Part shown: in pieces, positions 55,547 to 64,000 of the stretch
How the letters are laid out: the number at the start of each line of letters is the position of its first letter
How positions within the stretch are numbered: position 1 is the stretch's first letter
Source: Ligustrum vulgare
Taxonomy: Eukaryota; Streptophyta; Magnoliopsida; Lamiales; Oleaceae
Direction of reading: 5' to 3'
NCBI GenBank assembly: GCA_963555705.1
Contig: OY743174.1
Location: 23,841,108-23,905,107, forward strand
Length of the DNA: 64,000 nt
Made by a program: the position numbers and the translations under genes
Notes under the pieces: generated by a model
The model's input: the letters and a program-made list of their open reading frames with translations, nothing else
Told to the model about the DNA's origin: nothing
Databases searched by the model: none

Positions 55547-56524
55547 TGTTTAAATTAATGCCATAGTCAAATATCATAAAGTAGTAAATAACACACGATA
55601 TGATGATGGAGAGACCCAAAGTGGGAAAAACTCCGGGACAAAGCCAGTTACCTCCAGTATAAGCGATTTCGGTTACAGTTAGATTTATCTACCTTCCCCT
55701 ACTAGACAACACAAATCTACCTATGCTAACCTAAGATACAAACTATCTCCAGCAGCTTCCAAGTCTTGATACTTCTTCCAAATGGATACCCCAAGAACTC
55801 CCCGTCCTTGTTAACTTCTCGCATTTGTAGTCCAACATTCTTCAACGTACAAAACCTCTGAAGTTTACAATTGAAGAAGTATTCCTTAATGTTATAAAAC
55901 GTGTGTTTTAGATTAGGAACAAGTGATGTTTTCCTAAATCGGGTTGTCCGATCACAAGAAACTAAAATGTTTAAACAATCGTGAATTTGGTTCTTGGATC
56001 ATCAAATCATATGATCAAATATTGGATATGTGTATATTTTATGGCTCTGAAAAATAGACAACAACTCTTATAATTTTCGTGCATAGGGCTTAGGGGTATA
56101 TATTATGAAGTGTTTGAGATAGTTTCAGATTGTAGGAACCTTAAAATTCGCAAAGTAGAATATGTCCACATTCAAGAACTTTCAGTATTTTCTTCATATC
56201 TCCCTCTCCCAATATCTGATGGAGCCTATTCAAATTGAATTGGAAATATAATTCAAATATCTACAACTCTTTTAGAAATAACATTTTCCCAATTCGAATG
56301 TTTGCTATATAGAAATTGAGTCATAACATCTGATTAAAAATCTGGATCATATCCTTACGGGATTTGGATTCATTTTTAACTTTTAATTACATCACAAGTC
56401 TTCTTGAACACTTATTTGTTTTTTCTTGAATCCAAGTACTCAACTACCATATTTTGACTCTAATTGAGATTTTATAAATGAGTCATTTTGTTCACGGGAT
56501 TGCCAATTATATAAAAACCTAACA
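55547..56524 (-). repeat. 3' LTR of Sirevirus-like relic
   Basis: Start TGTTAGGTTTTTATAT at 56524 directly follows the purine tract GCCAAAGGGGCAGAC. The end is placed at AAACA (55547) by inference, giving 978 bp, a normal Sirevirus LTR length. The block around 55600-55680 (GGGAAAAACTCCGGGAC) is R/U5-like. Confidence 0.5.
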
Positions 56525-58146
56525 GTCTGCCCCTTTGGCATTCAGTGAAAAAACACTATAATAAAGTCAAAATAGTGAATAAACAATGTATACTACCCAA
56601 GCTATTTAGTCTCTTGCATTCCTTGTTATATCTACTTCCTAACATCAAAAACTCAAATACCAAGTGTAAAAGCATGTAATACTGGAATATAACAATTGAA
56701 GCACGTAATCATAAATTAAGCGTACTAGTTTGAGACGTGATATATATAAATGTCAATAAAAAAAAAACCAAAATATTTACACCGCTAAACATCAAAACTC
56801 AAACAACTATGCAATATGGAATGCAAAACAAATTCTCCCCCTTACTGCAAACTCAGAATTTTATGCAGTGGGATATGTATCTATGTCTCTCCCAAACGAC
56901 ACCTATAACATAGAATTTACGTAAACATGTAAAATATAGAATTTCATGCAAGACTTTTTCCATATCCATTTTTCTCCCCCTTTTTGTCACAAATGACGAA
57001 GGGTACACTTTTAAAATCAATATTTTGGCATAAATATGGAATAACTTAAAAATGACGTAGTTAGCGTGCATAAGTATAATCAATGAATGCAAACTCTTCC
57101 CACATACTTAACCCAAGTTAAAATGGAGTAAATTATATAAGCGACTCGTGTGTAATGCGCCACTAATCCTGACTCCACCTTAAATTTGTGAGAAAGAACA
57201 TGCAAAACATCACTGTTAATAAGCTAATCCACCTATTTATGAAAGTCAGACTATTATAATGTAAAGTAGGACCTTAAAATTGAAGCTCATTTGCAAATTT
57301 ACTTCAAACTCCCCCTTACTTCATGCATACTTTTTTTAAATAAATTTCAAACTTTATCAAGCTTATTATTTTTCATCTTAAGTGCAGGTTCCCCCTCATT
57401 AGGCGACTAAGATGACCCATGTAGCAAACTTTTGGCTGGTTAACCCAAGTTAGTTGACCATATGCACTAGGTGATGAAGCACCCCTCAGACATAATAACT
57501 CGAGTTAAATAGGCCTCGATGAAGAACATTAAGATATGAGCATTTTAATTACAAGGGGATTTATAAGAGCTTAGGTCTACTAAAATTGGTCAATCCATGT
57601 TCAAAGTCATCATACCAACAAGTGACTGTCATCCCAAATCTCACACACGCGGTTAAGTCTCACTTATAAAATCAAAGTTTGTGCAGTGTAGAAGGTACAT
57701 GAAGACACATATACCAAGTACTTCACAGTAACCTAAGCAAGCAATGAAAATTATGCTATATCTCATTAAATAAACTTAAACGTGGTCACAACACACAAGT
57801 TTAAGTAAGTTTCACATCATGTTGTAAAAATACCCAATTGAAATAAACTGTTTTTTGTAATTTTCCAAATTTTCAATGTTTTTGTGCCTTTTCAAATATT
57901 TCAATAATTTTTTTTTTGATTTTCCAATTTAGAAAGCATGAGAATGCATCACACCAAAATAAATAAATAAATAAATCAAGCACTCATCAAAACAAAAACA
58001 AAAACACGCACGTGCCAAAACAATCATAAAAATGCACATGCAAGAATTAAAACAACTACCTAAAAAAAGAGGTAAACAAACATGATGCATGCAACAATAA
58101 ATAATCATCCATAATATAAACACATGCATGCACCAAAAATACCAAA
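56525..58146 (-). other. Sirevirus 3' noncoding region with multiple purine tracts
   Basis: Purine tracts on the minus strand at 56530-56541, 56834-56847, 56974-56990, 57309-57322 and 57389-57399. No coding frame. Confidence 0.5.
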
Positions 58147-59133
58147 TCAGTTAGGTATTAACACGCTCTTATCCTTAAGAGCATTGTGACCAATATTTGG
58201 ATTTCTTTGATCACTCTTCTTCACCCATTCTTGTCTAGTAGTAGAAAACATACCAAACATTTGTGTCACCAATTTGGTTAATATGTTAACTTGATCAGCA
58301 AGAAATTTAACTTCACCAACAGACTTCTGATTCTGATTCCAATTAAATCTCATTATGCTTTCTATTCAGGATATGATGACATTTGGGAGGTATGTGACCT
58401 AACTCACCACTGTGAAAACAAGTAAGGACAAACCTCGGACCATTGTTTTGTGAATGCTGATGTCTATTCCTAGGTCGACAAGTCCTACGCTAAGGGTTAG
58501 GTACATATTTGGGTTGGTCACATGCAAGGACAAATGTGGTCTTTGATGTGCTAGCAGTGTTCTTATTAAAACCTAGACCATCCCTATTACCAACAGGCTT
58601 CTCATTCCTAAAATATTTTCTAGCTTGTCAGAACTACTAGAAAAGGCAAGGAATTGAGCTTTGGAATGTTCAAGTTCGCTCAACTGGTTGCAAAGTTGGA
58701 TTTTTAAATTTTCTTACTCAACACTCATCTCACTAGCTAACTTGGAGGTCTTTTCAAGTTTGCTTTCTAAACACACAACCTTCTTTTCTAAGGTCTTTCT
58801 CTCATGAGTCACAACCTACAACTTGTTATTGGACTCTTCTAGTTTTACCAACAAGCCTCCCTTTCTAGTTCAATTTTATTCAATTTCTTAAAGGCGGCAT
58901 TACTCACTTTCTTCAATTTAAGGAATTCCTTATAAAATTGATCAAATGCCTCATGAATATCCTATTGACTCTCAGACTCTTCTCCTGAGTACTCATCACT
59001 ATCTGGGTTAAAACTATTTCTTACCGGCACTCTCAGTTTCACTCTTAATCCTAGAAGTGAAGGTCATGCAATTTTCACTTTCCTCATAGGAGGACTTATC
59101 ACTCTAGTTACTTGATTCAGACTCACTATCAGA
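58147..59133 (-). pseudogene. Sirevirus-like gag relic
   Basis: Fragments in several frames: an acidic Ser-rich block (SDEYSGEESESQ, near 58990), a coiled-coil region (FDQFYKEFLKLKKV, near 58930), a zinc-knuckle-like CFHSGELGHIPPKC near 58420-58380 and a C-terminal piece (58353-58147) with ADQVNILTKLVTQMFG. This order matches Copia gag of the Sirevirus/Retrofit kind. The knuckle has Ser for its second Cys, and stops and shifts are frequent. Confidence 0.6.
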
Positions 59134-60010
59134 TGATGCAAACCACGTAGCAATTGTAGCTACGCAACCCACAAATTATTGGAATCGACCCAAGAACGCC
59201 AAAGAATCACGATTTAGAGATTGATTCAAATTAATTGAACCAAGCAACCAACACAATCAATTGATATGTTGACCTCTTGATCACAATGAAAATAAATCTC
59301 ACCCAAGATTTGAACAAACAAGAATTAAACTCGCAAGTTCGGATTTTATTCAATGAAGAATAAGGATTGTGAAAGCAAATTGCCTCTCAATATAATATCA
59401 AAGTTGTCTCTGAATAATGAAAATTACATCCCTATAAATAGGGTCAAAACTAGGTTTAAGAGTTGTAATTAAACAAGGAAACAACTATCTAAAAATAAGG
59501 AAATAAAAAACCCTAAAATTCACGCGTATTCGATTTTACGGCCGTGACTAATTTTCTTACGGCCGTAAACTTGTTTCTGATTCACTCTTACGGCCGTGAC
59601 AATATGGCTTACGGCCGTAAATCCAAAAGTCCAATATTCCAGTTTTATGCAGTGACTCTCTTACGGCCGTGATATTAACCTTTACGGCCGTAAGTCCAAT
59701 TTCTTCGAAAATTCAGTTTTAAGCAGTATCAAGGTTACGGCCGTGAGAGTTATGAATTACGGCCGTAATTCCTGAAATTTGGCAATCTTCTTCGACAGCT
59801 TGAATGAGGTTGATCCACTCGTCGTTTTGGCTCGGCCCGAACATGGAACTTGCTTCTTTCGATGACACGAACATTGTTTTGGCCATTGTTTCTTGAACTA
59901 ACTTGTCCATTGCTTCCTTGGCCCTTCTTGTCTGCAATCGAGTCATCGGTCCTCCTCTGATCTTCAACGGATCTTTGTGTGGGCTTGTATCCGTGGTCTG
60001 GATCACATCA
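59134..60010 (-). repeat. 3' LTR of right-hand gypsy element
   Basis: 877 bp. A minus-strand TATA box CCTATTTATAGG lies near 59430-59445. The purine tract (GAGGGAGGGGA) is at 60011-60022. The pol frame runs about 290 bp into this LTR before stopping. Confidence 0.8.
59536..59768 (-). repeat. paired palindrome array in right-hand gypsy LTR
   Basis: TTACGGCCGTAA-type motifs start at 59536, 59557, 59588, 59609, 59661, 59682, 59735 and 59757. Pair spacing is 21, 21, 21 and 22 bp; pair steps are 52, 73 and 74, the same order as the other LTRs when read on the element's strand. The text between the motifs is largely different from the left element. Confidence 0.9.
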
Positions 60011-62763
60011 TCCCCTCCCTCTTCGAAAGGATTCGACCTCGACTCTGTACCTGCATCAAACGGAGATAGATCAGAAACATTAAATGATGCCGAAACATTA
60101 TACTCACCAGGAAGATCGAGTTTATAGGCATTATTGTTGATCCTTTCGATCACTTGGAATGGACCATCTCCTCGCGGTTGTAACTTTGACTTGCGCTGTT
60201 CTGGAAACCGCTCCTTTCTCAAATGTAACCAAACCCAATCACCGGGTTCAAAAATGATGCCCTTTCTTCCTTTGTTAGCCTGCGAAGCATAATGTTCATT
60301 TTTCTTTTCAATCGCCAACCTCACCTTGTCGTGGAGTGTTTTAACCATCTCAGCCTTTTTCTTGCCATCTAAACTACTACGTTCATTCACAGGTAAAGGA
60401 ATTAAATCCAATGGTGTTAGCGGATTAAAACCATAAACAATTTCAAATGGTGAATAAGAATTAGTAGAATGTATAGCCCTATTATATGCAAATTCAATAA
60501 ATGGTAAACACTCTTCCCAATTTTTCAGATTTTTATTGATTATCGTGCGCAACAATTGAATCATTGTCCTGTTTACTACCTCGGTTTGTCCATCGGTCTG
60601 TGGGTGACAAGTTGTAGAGAAAAGTAGTTTTGTACATAATTTGTTCCACAAGACCCTCCAAAAATGACTAAGGAATTTAACATCCCTATCCGAGACAATA
60701 CTTTTAGGCACCCCATGTAAGCGCACGACTTCCTTAAAGAAAATTTCAGCTATGTTTGTAGCATCGTCAGTTTTGTGGCATGGTATGAAATGAGCCATTT
60801 TACTAAAGCGATCTACTACCACAAAAATCGAATCTCGACCCTTCTTAGTCCTAGGCAATCCTAAAATAAAATTCATAACGATATCGACCCAAGGTTCACT
60901 AGGGACGGGTAAAGGCATATATAATCCATGGGGTTTAATCCTAGATTTAGCCTTTTTACAAGTAATGCATCTATTACAAACCCGAACCACCTCAATTTTC
61001 ATTTTAGGCCAATAGAAATGTTCACTTAGGATTTCAATGGTCTTTTTAACCCCAAAATGACCCATTAAGCCTCCACTATGGGCCTCTCTCACAAGTAACT
61101 CTCTCATTGTACACCTAGGAACACACAATTTATTTTCTCGAAATAAATAATCATCATGCTTAAAGAACCTATCCACAGCCCCCTTACCACATGATTCATA
61201 AATATTAGAAAAGTCCAGATCATTAGCATACATGTCCTTAATGTATTCAAATCCAAGCAATTTAGAGTTTAAAGAATTTAAAAGAACATACCTTCGAGAC
61301 AATGCATCTGCCACCACATTTTCCTTACCTTGTTTGTACCGGATGACATAGGGAAATGTTTCGATGAATTCTACCAACCTTGCATGTCCCTTACTTAGCT
61401 TAGCTTGACCCCTCAAATGCTTCAAGGATTCATGATCAGTGTGTATCACGAACTCCCGTGGCCACAAGTAATGTTGCCATGTTTCCAAAGCGCGCACAAG
61501 TGAGTATAACTCCTTGTCGTATGTGGGATAATTAAGTGCAGCCCCTTTTAGTTTTTCACTAAAATAGGCGATTGGCCTTTGATCCTGCATTAAAACAGCT
61601 CCAATGCCTAGCCCTGAGGCATCACATTCAATCTCAAAAGCCTTGTCAAAGTTAGGAAGTGATAAAACCGGTGCTTCACATAACATATTTTTGATAGTAT
61701 CAAATGCATGCTCCTGTTCTACACCCCATTTAAACCCTACACTCTTTTTGACAATTTCTGTGAGTGGTGCGGCAATCGTGCTAAAATTTTTAACAAAGCG
61801 CCTATAAAAACTAGCCAAGCCATGAAAACTCCTAACCCCAGTTATGCTTTTAGGTGTTGGCCACTCTTTAATAGCTTTGATTTTCTCTTCATCTACTTCT
61901 ATCCCTTTAGCACTAACCACATAACCAAGAAACACAACTTTTTCCATGCAAAAATCACACTTTTTAAAGTTAGCAAAAAGTTGCTCTTGTCTTAAAACCA
62001 CAAGCACACACCTAACATGCTCCACATGTTCATTCAAAGTTTTACTGTATATCAAGATATCATCGAAGTAAACTACAACGAATTTACCTATAAATGCACG
62101 TAAAACATGATTCATTAAACGCATAAATGTGCTAGGTGCATTAGTAAGTCCAAAAGGCATTACTAACCATTCATACAGGCCATACTTAGTTTTAAATGCA
62201 GTTTTCCACTCATCTCCTTCTTTCATTCGAATTTGATGATAACCACTCTTAAGGTCAATTTTACTAAATATGCTAGAGCCATGCAATTCATCCAACATAT
62301 CATCTAACCTAGGAATAGGATGACGATACTTTACCGTTATGTTGTTGATGGCTCTACAATCAACACACATTCTCCATGTCCCGTCCTTCTTCGGCACAAG
62401 TAACACGGGTACGGCACATGGACTCATGCTTTCCCTTATGTACCCCTTACTCATTAATTCCTCCACTTGCTTTTGAAGCTCCTTCGTCTCCTCGGGATTA
62501 CTCCTATAAGCTGGACGGTTTGGAATGACTGCTCCAGGTATAAAGTCAATTTGATGTTCAATACCTCGAATGGGTGGTAACCCACTAGGTATGTCATCTG
62601 GAAACACATCCTCGAATTCCTGCAATAAAGAAATAGCCAAACTAGGGAGGGATTTGTTAGTTTCATCAAATGCAAGGAATGATTCCTTGTACAGCAGAAG
62701 GACCATCGGTCGTTCTTCCATGAATGCCTTTTTTATTTCACTCCTTTTTGCGTAGAAACTCAT
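59719..62763 (-). CDS. gypsy pol polyprotein: RT, RNase H, integrase
   Basis: 1014 codons, open throughout. RT with D170 (KIDLKSGY) and YFDD (D234, D235); RNase H with D381, E418, D443, D486; integrase zinc domain ([10 protein letters not shown]...CNRCITC, about 562-602) and core with D692 and E728. The first catalytic Asp of the core, expected in the 'MDF' position, is Asn ([10 protein letters not shown]631), so integration is probably dead. The C-terminal [13 protein letters not shown] block and a short tail lie in the 3' LTR, ending inside the palindrome array. The frame is also open upstream of the chosen Met through a linker with three near-repeats of the type [10 protein letters not shown] (about 62780-62930), so the true product is a gag-pol fusion, not a protein starting at 62763. 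Confidence 0.88.
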   Translation of the reverse strand: MSFYAKRSEIKKAFMEERPMVLLLYKESFLAFDETNKSLPSLAISLLQEFEDVFPDDIPSGLPPIRGIEHQIDFIPGAVIPNRPAYRSNPEETKELQKQVEELMSKGYIRESMSPCAVPVLLVPKKDGTWRMCVDCRAINNITVKYRHPIPRLDDMLDELHGSSIFSKIDLKSGYHQIRMKEGDEWKTAFKTKYGLYEWLVMPFGLTNAPSTFMRLMNHVLRAFIGKFVVVYFDDILIYSKTLNEHVEHVRCVLVVLRQEQLFANFKKCDFCMEKVVFLGYVVSAKGIEVDEEKIKAIKEWPTPKSITGVRSFHGLASFYRRFVKNFSTIAAPLTEIVKKSVGFKWGVEQEHAFDTIKNMLCEAPVLSLPNFDKAFEIECDASGLGIGAVLMQDQRPIAYFSEKLKGAALNYPTYDKELYSLVRALETWQHYLWPREFVIHTDHESLKHLRGQAKLSKGHARLVEFIETFPYVIRYKQGKENVVADALSRRYVLLNSLNSKLLGFEYIKDMYANDLDFSNIYESCGKGAVDRFFKHDDYLFRENKLCVPRCTMRELLVREAHSGGLMGHFGVKKTIEILSEHFYWPKMKIEVVRVCNRCITCKKAKSRIKPHGLYMPLPVPSEPWVDIVMNFILGLPRTKKGRDSIFVVVDRFSKMAHFIPCHKTDDATNIAEIFFKEVVRLHGVPKSIVSDRDVKFLSHFWRVLWNKLCTKLLFSTTCHPQTDGQTEVVNRTMIQLLRTIINKNLKNWEECLPFIEFAYNRAIHSTNSYSPFEIVYGFNPLTPLDLIPLPVNERSSLDGKKKAEMVKTLHDKVRLAIEKKNEHYASQANKGRKGIIFEPGDWVWLHLRKERFPEQRKSKLQPRGDGPFQVIERINNNAYKLDLPGEYNVSASFNVSDLSPFDAGTESRSNPFEEGGDDVIQTTDTSPHKDPLKIRGGPMTRLQTRRAKEAMDKLVQETMAKTMFVSSKEASSMFGPSQNDEWINLIQAVEEDCQISGITAVIHNSHGRNLDTA

Positions 62764-63077
62764 TTTTCTTTCTTTTCTGGCACTCTTCGCTCCCTCTCCT
62801 TTTTCTGAGGTATGTACCCCAACACTCTTTTTTTCTCTCGCCTCTCCTTTTTCTGGAGTCGTGGCTCCAACTCTCTTTTCCTCTCCTTTTTCTGAGGTCG
62901 TGGCCTCAACTCTCTTTCTCTCATTTTCCTTTACTCTTTTTCTTCATCATTTTTCAGTTTTATTTGATCTTCATACACTTGTGATGGTGTCAATGGTGCA
63001 AGTGTAATGGTTTTTCCCCCTTTGATAAAGCTATACCTATTTTTATACCCATCATGCGTGACCTTCCTATCATATTG

Positions 63078-63991
63078 CTAAGGCCTACCTAACAAAATGT
63101 GCCCTGCATGCATAGGTACCACATCACACATAACTTCATCCACATAGCTACCAATAGAAAAATTCACCAACACCCTCCTATTCACCTTAATTTCTCCACT
63201 ATCATTTAACCATTGAAGCCTATAAGGTTTAGGATGTTTTAACAGAGGTAATCCTAATTTTTCAACAAGTATAGTACTAGCGACGTTAGTGCAACTACCA
63301 CCATCAATAATCATACTACATACCTTGTTATTAATGCGACATCGTGTATGGAATATGTTCTCCCGTTGTTGTTCCAAATCATCCGTGTTGACTTGAGCAC
63401 TAAGAGCTCTCCTTGCCACTAATAACTCGCCATGCTCCCCGGATAACACATCCTCATCATCACATACTTCCTCCAACGCCGGCATATCGCTATAATCCTC
63501 TTCCTCACTATCACTCTCCATGGCTCCATCCTTTCGCACAAGTATCACTCGCCTATTAGGACATTGAGATGCCACATGACCTCTCCCCAAACATTTGAAG
63601 CATTGAATGTCTCTACTCCTAGATGGTTGAGGTTCCCCTTTAGGTACGAATTTATTAGCTTGTTCCTCCTTCCCCTTTGGTGCCTCAAATTTCCCTTTTG
63701 GTGCTTCAAACTTCCCTTTAGAAACAGTCACATCTCCTTACTTTCCCACTTCGGCTTCCAAGAAGAATTAGAACCAGATGGATACCTTGCTGTCCCCTTT
63801 TTCTTTATTTGTTTCTCCACCTTTATAGCCATGTGCAACATATCCTCCATCTCTAAATAATGTTGTAGTTCAACCACATTAGCTATATCCCTATTCAACC
63901 CATTCAAAAATCGAGCCATCGTAGCCTCCCTATCCTCTTCTACATTGGCTCTAATCATCAACATCTCCATCTCCTTATGATAATCCTCCAC
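63078..63991 (-). pseudogene. gag-protease of right-hand gypsy element, frameshifted
   Basis: The first part (63991-63728) is gag core ([20 protein letters not shown]). A one-base shift at about 63730 moves to the second frame (63731-63078) with a tandem KGKFEAP repeat, an intact zinc knuckle CFKCLGRGHVASQC and the protease motif IDGGSCTN. The frame then ends at TAG (63080-63078) where related elements have Trp, a nonsense change. The gag N-terminus lies outside the window. Confidence 0.85.
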
Positions 63992-64000
63992 ACTCTTTGA

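Larger units (their letters stand above)
55547..59133 (-). mobile_element. Sirevirus-like Copia relic, pol deleted
   Basis: Reading along the minus strand: a gag relic (59133-58147), then about 1.6 kb of noncoding DNA with repeated purine tracts, then an LTR-like block starting TGTTAGG. Several purine tracts before the 3' LTR are a hallmark of Sireviruses. Protease, integrase, RT and RNase H are missing. The gypsy element at 59134 is inserted in its gag, so the rest may continue beyond the window. Confidence 0.6.
59134..64000 (-). mobile_element. Ty3/gypsy element, same family as 3.2-7.5 kb, 5' part outside window
   Basis: Contains the 3' LTR (59134-60010), purine tract, pol and most of gag-protease; the 5' LTR lies beyond 64000. 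LTR ends TGATGTGATC...GCATCA match the first element's TGATGAGATC...CATCA. It supplies all the pol domains the first element lacks, though it is itself damaged. Confidence 0.9.

Overview
This is nuclear DNA of a flowering plant, almost certainly a eudicot: it is AT-rich, has spliceosomal introns, a plant tRNA-Ser and a plant VQ-motif gene, and is dominated by nested transposable elements. I cannot name the species. Only two loci look like intact host genes: tRNA-Ser(GCU) at 1324-1405 and a single-exon VQ-motif protein at 30887-31306 (minus). A third gene enters from the left edge and ends at 224.
Layout. 1-2.3 kb: gene end, tRNA, a GC-rich hAT-type MITE. 3.2-7.5 kb: Ty3/gypsy deletion derivative with two LTRs, gag and protease but no RT/RNase H/integrase. 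8.3-10.3 kb: a second GC-rich hAT MITE, an LTR-like promoter relic and a tRNA-derived SINE. 10.5-13.4 kb: decayed RPA1-like gene. 13.5-18.7 kb: minus-strand LTR element without coding capacity (LARD) carrying a hairpin repeat array. 19.4-24 kb: solo-LTR-like sequence and a GTGACCT-rich repeat region. 25.2-29.0 kb: decayed Helitron Rep/helicase with a Helitron 3' terminus. 29.5-30.6 kb: CACTA-like subterminal repeats around a group II intron domain V-like fragment. 33.0-41.5 kb: pieces of three unrelated host genes (SF3A1, an NAD(P)-binding SDR-like protein, VAP27-type MSP protein) on one strand, ending at a Helitron-like terminus, and split by a full-length Copia element (34.4-39.5 kb). 49.5-52.6 kb: a retroelement with two unrelated LTRs, the right one a 5S-rRNA-derived Cassandra LTR, flanked by one shared 5-bp target duplication. 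53.5-55.5 kb: decayed ORFs with a caulimovirid-like layout. 55.5-59.1 kb: Sirevirus-like Copia relic. 59.1-64 kb: a gypsy element (minus) of the same family as the 3.2-7.5 kb element, inserted in the Sirevirus gag and running off the window.
The Copia at 34.4 kb has an unbroken 1526-codon polyprotein, LTRs I read as identical and a perfect TSD, so it is the youngest insertion. The gypsy element at the right edge encodes the functions that the left one lacks, so it, or a better-preserved relative, could have mobilised it. The most unusual structures are the hybrid-LTR retroelement, the paired 12-bp palindromes with 21-bp spacing repeated in all three gypsy LTRs, the alternating hairpin array in the LARD, and the three-gene capture.
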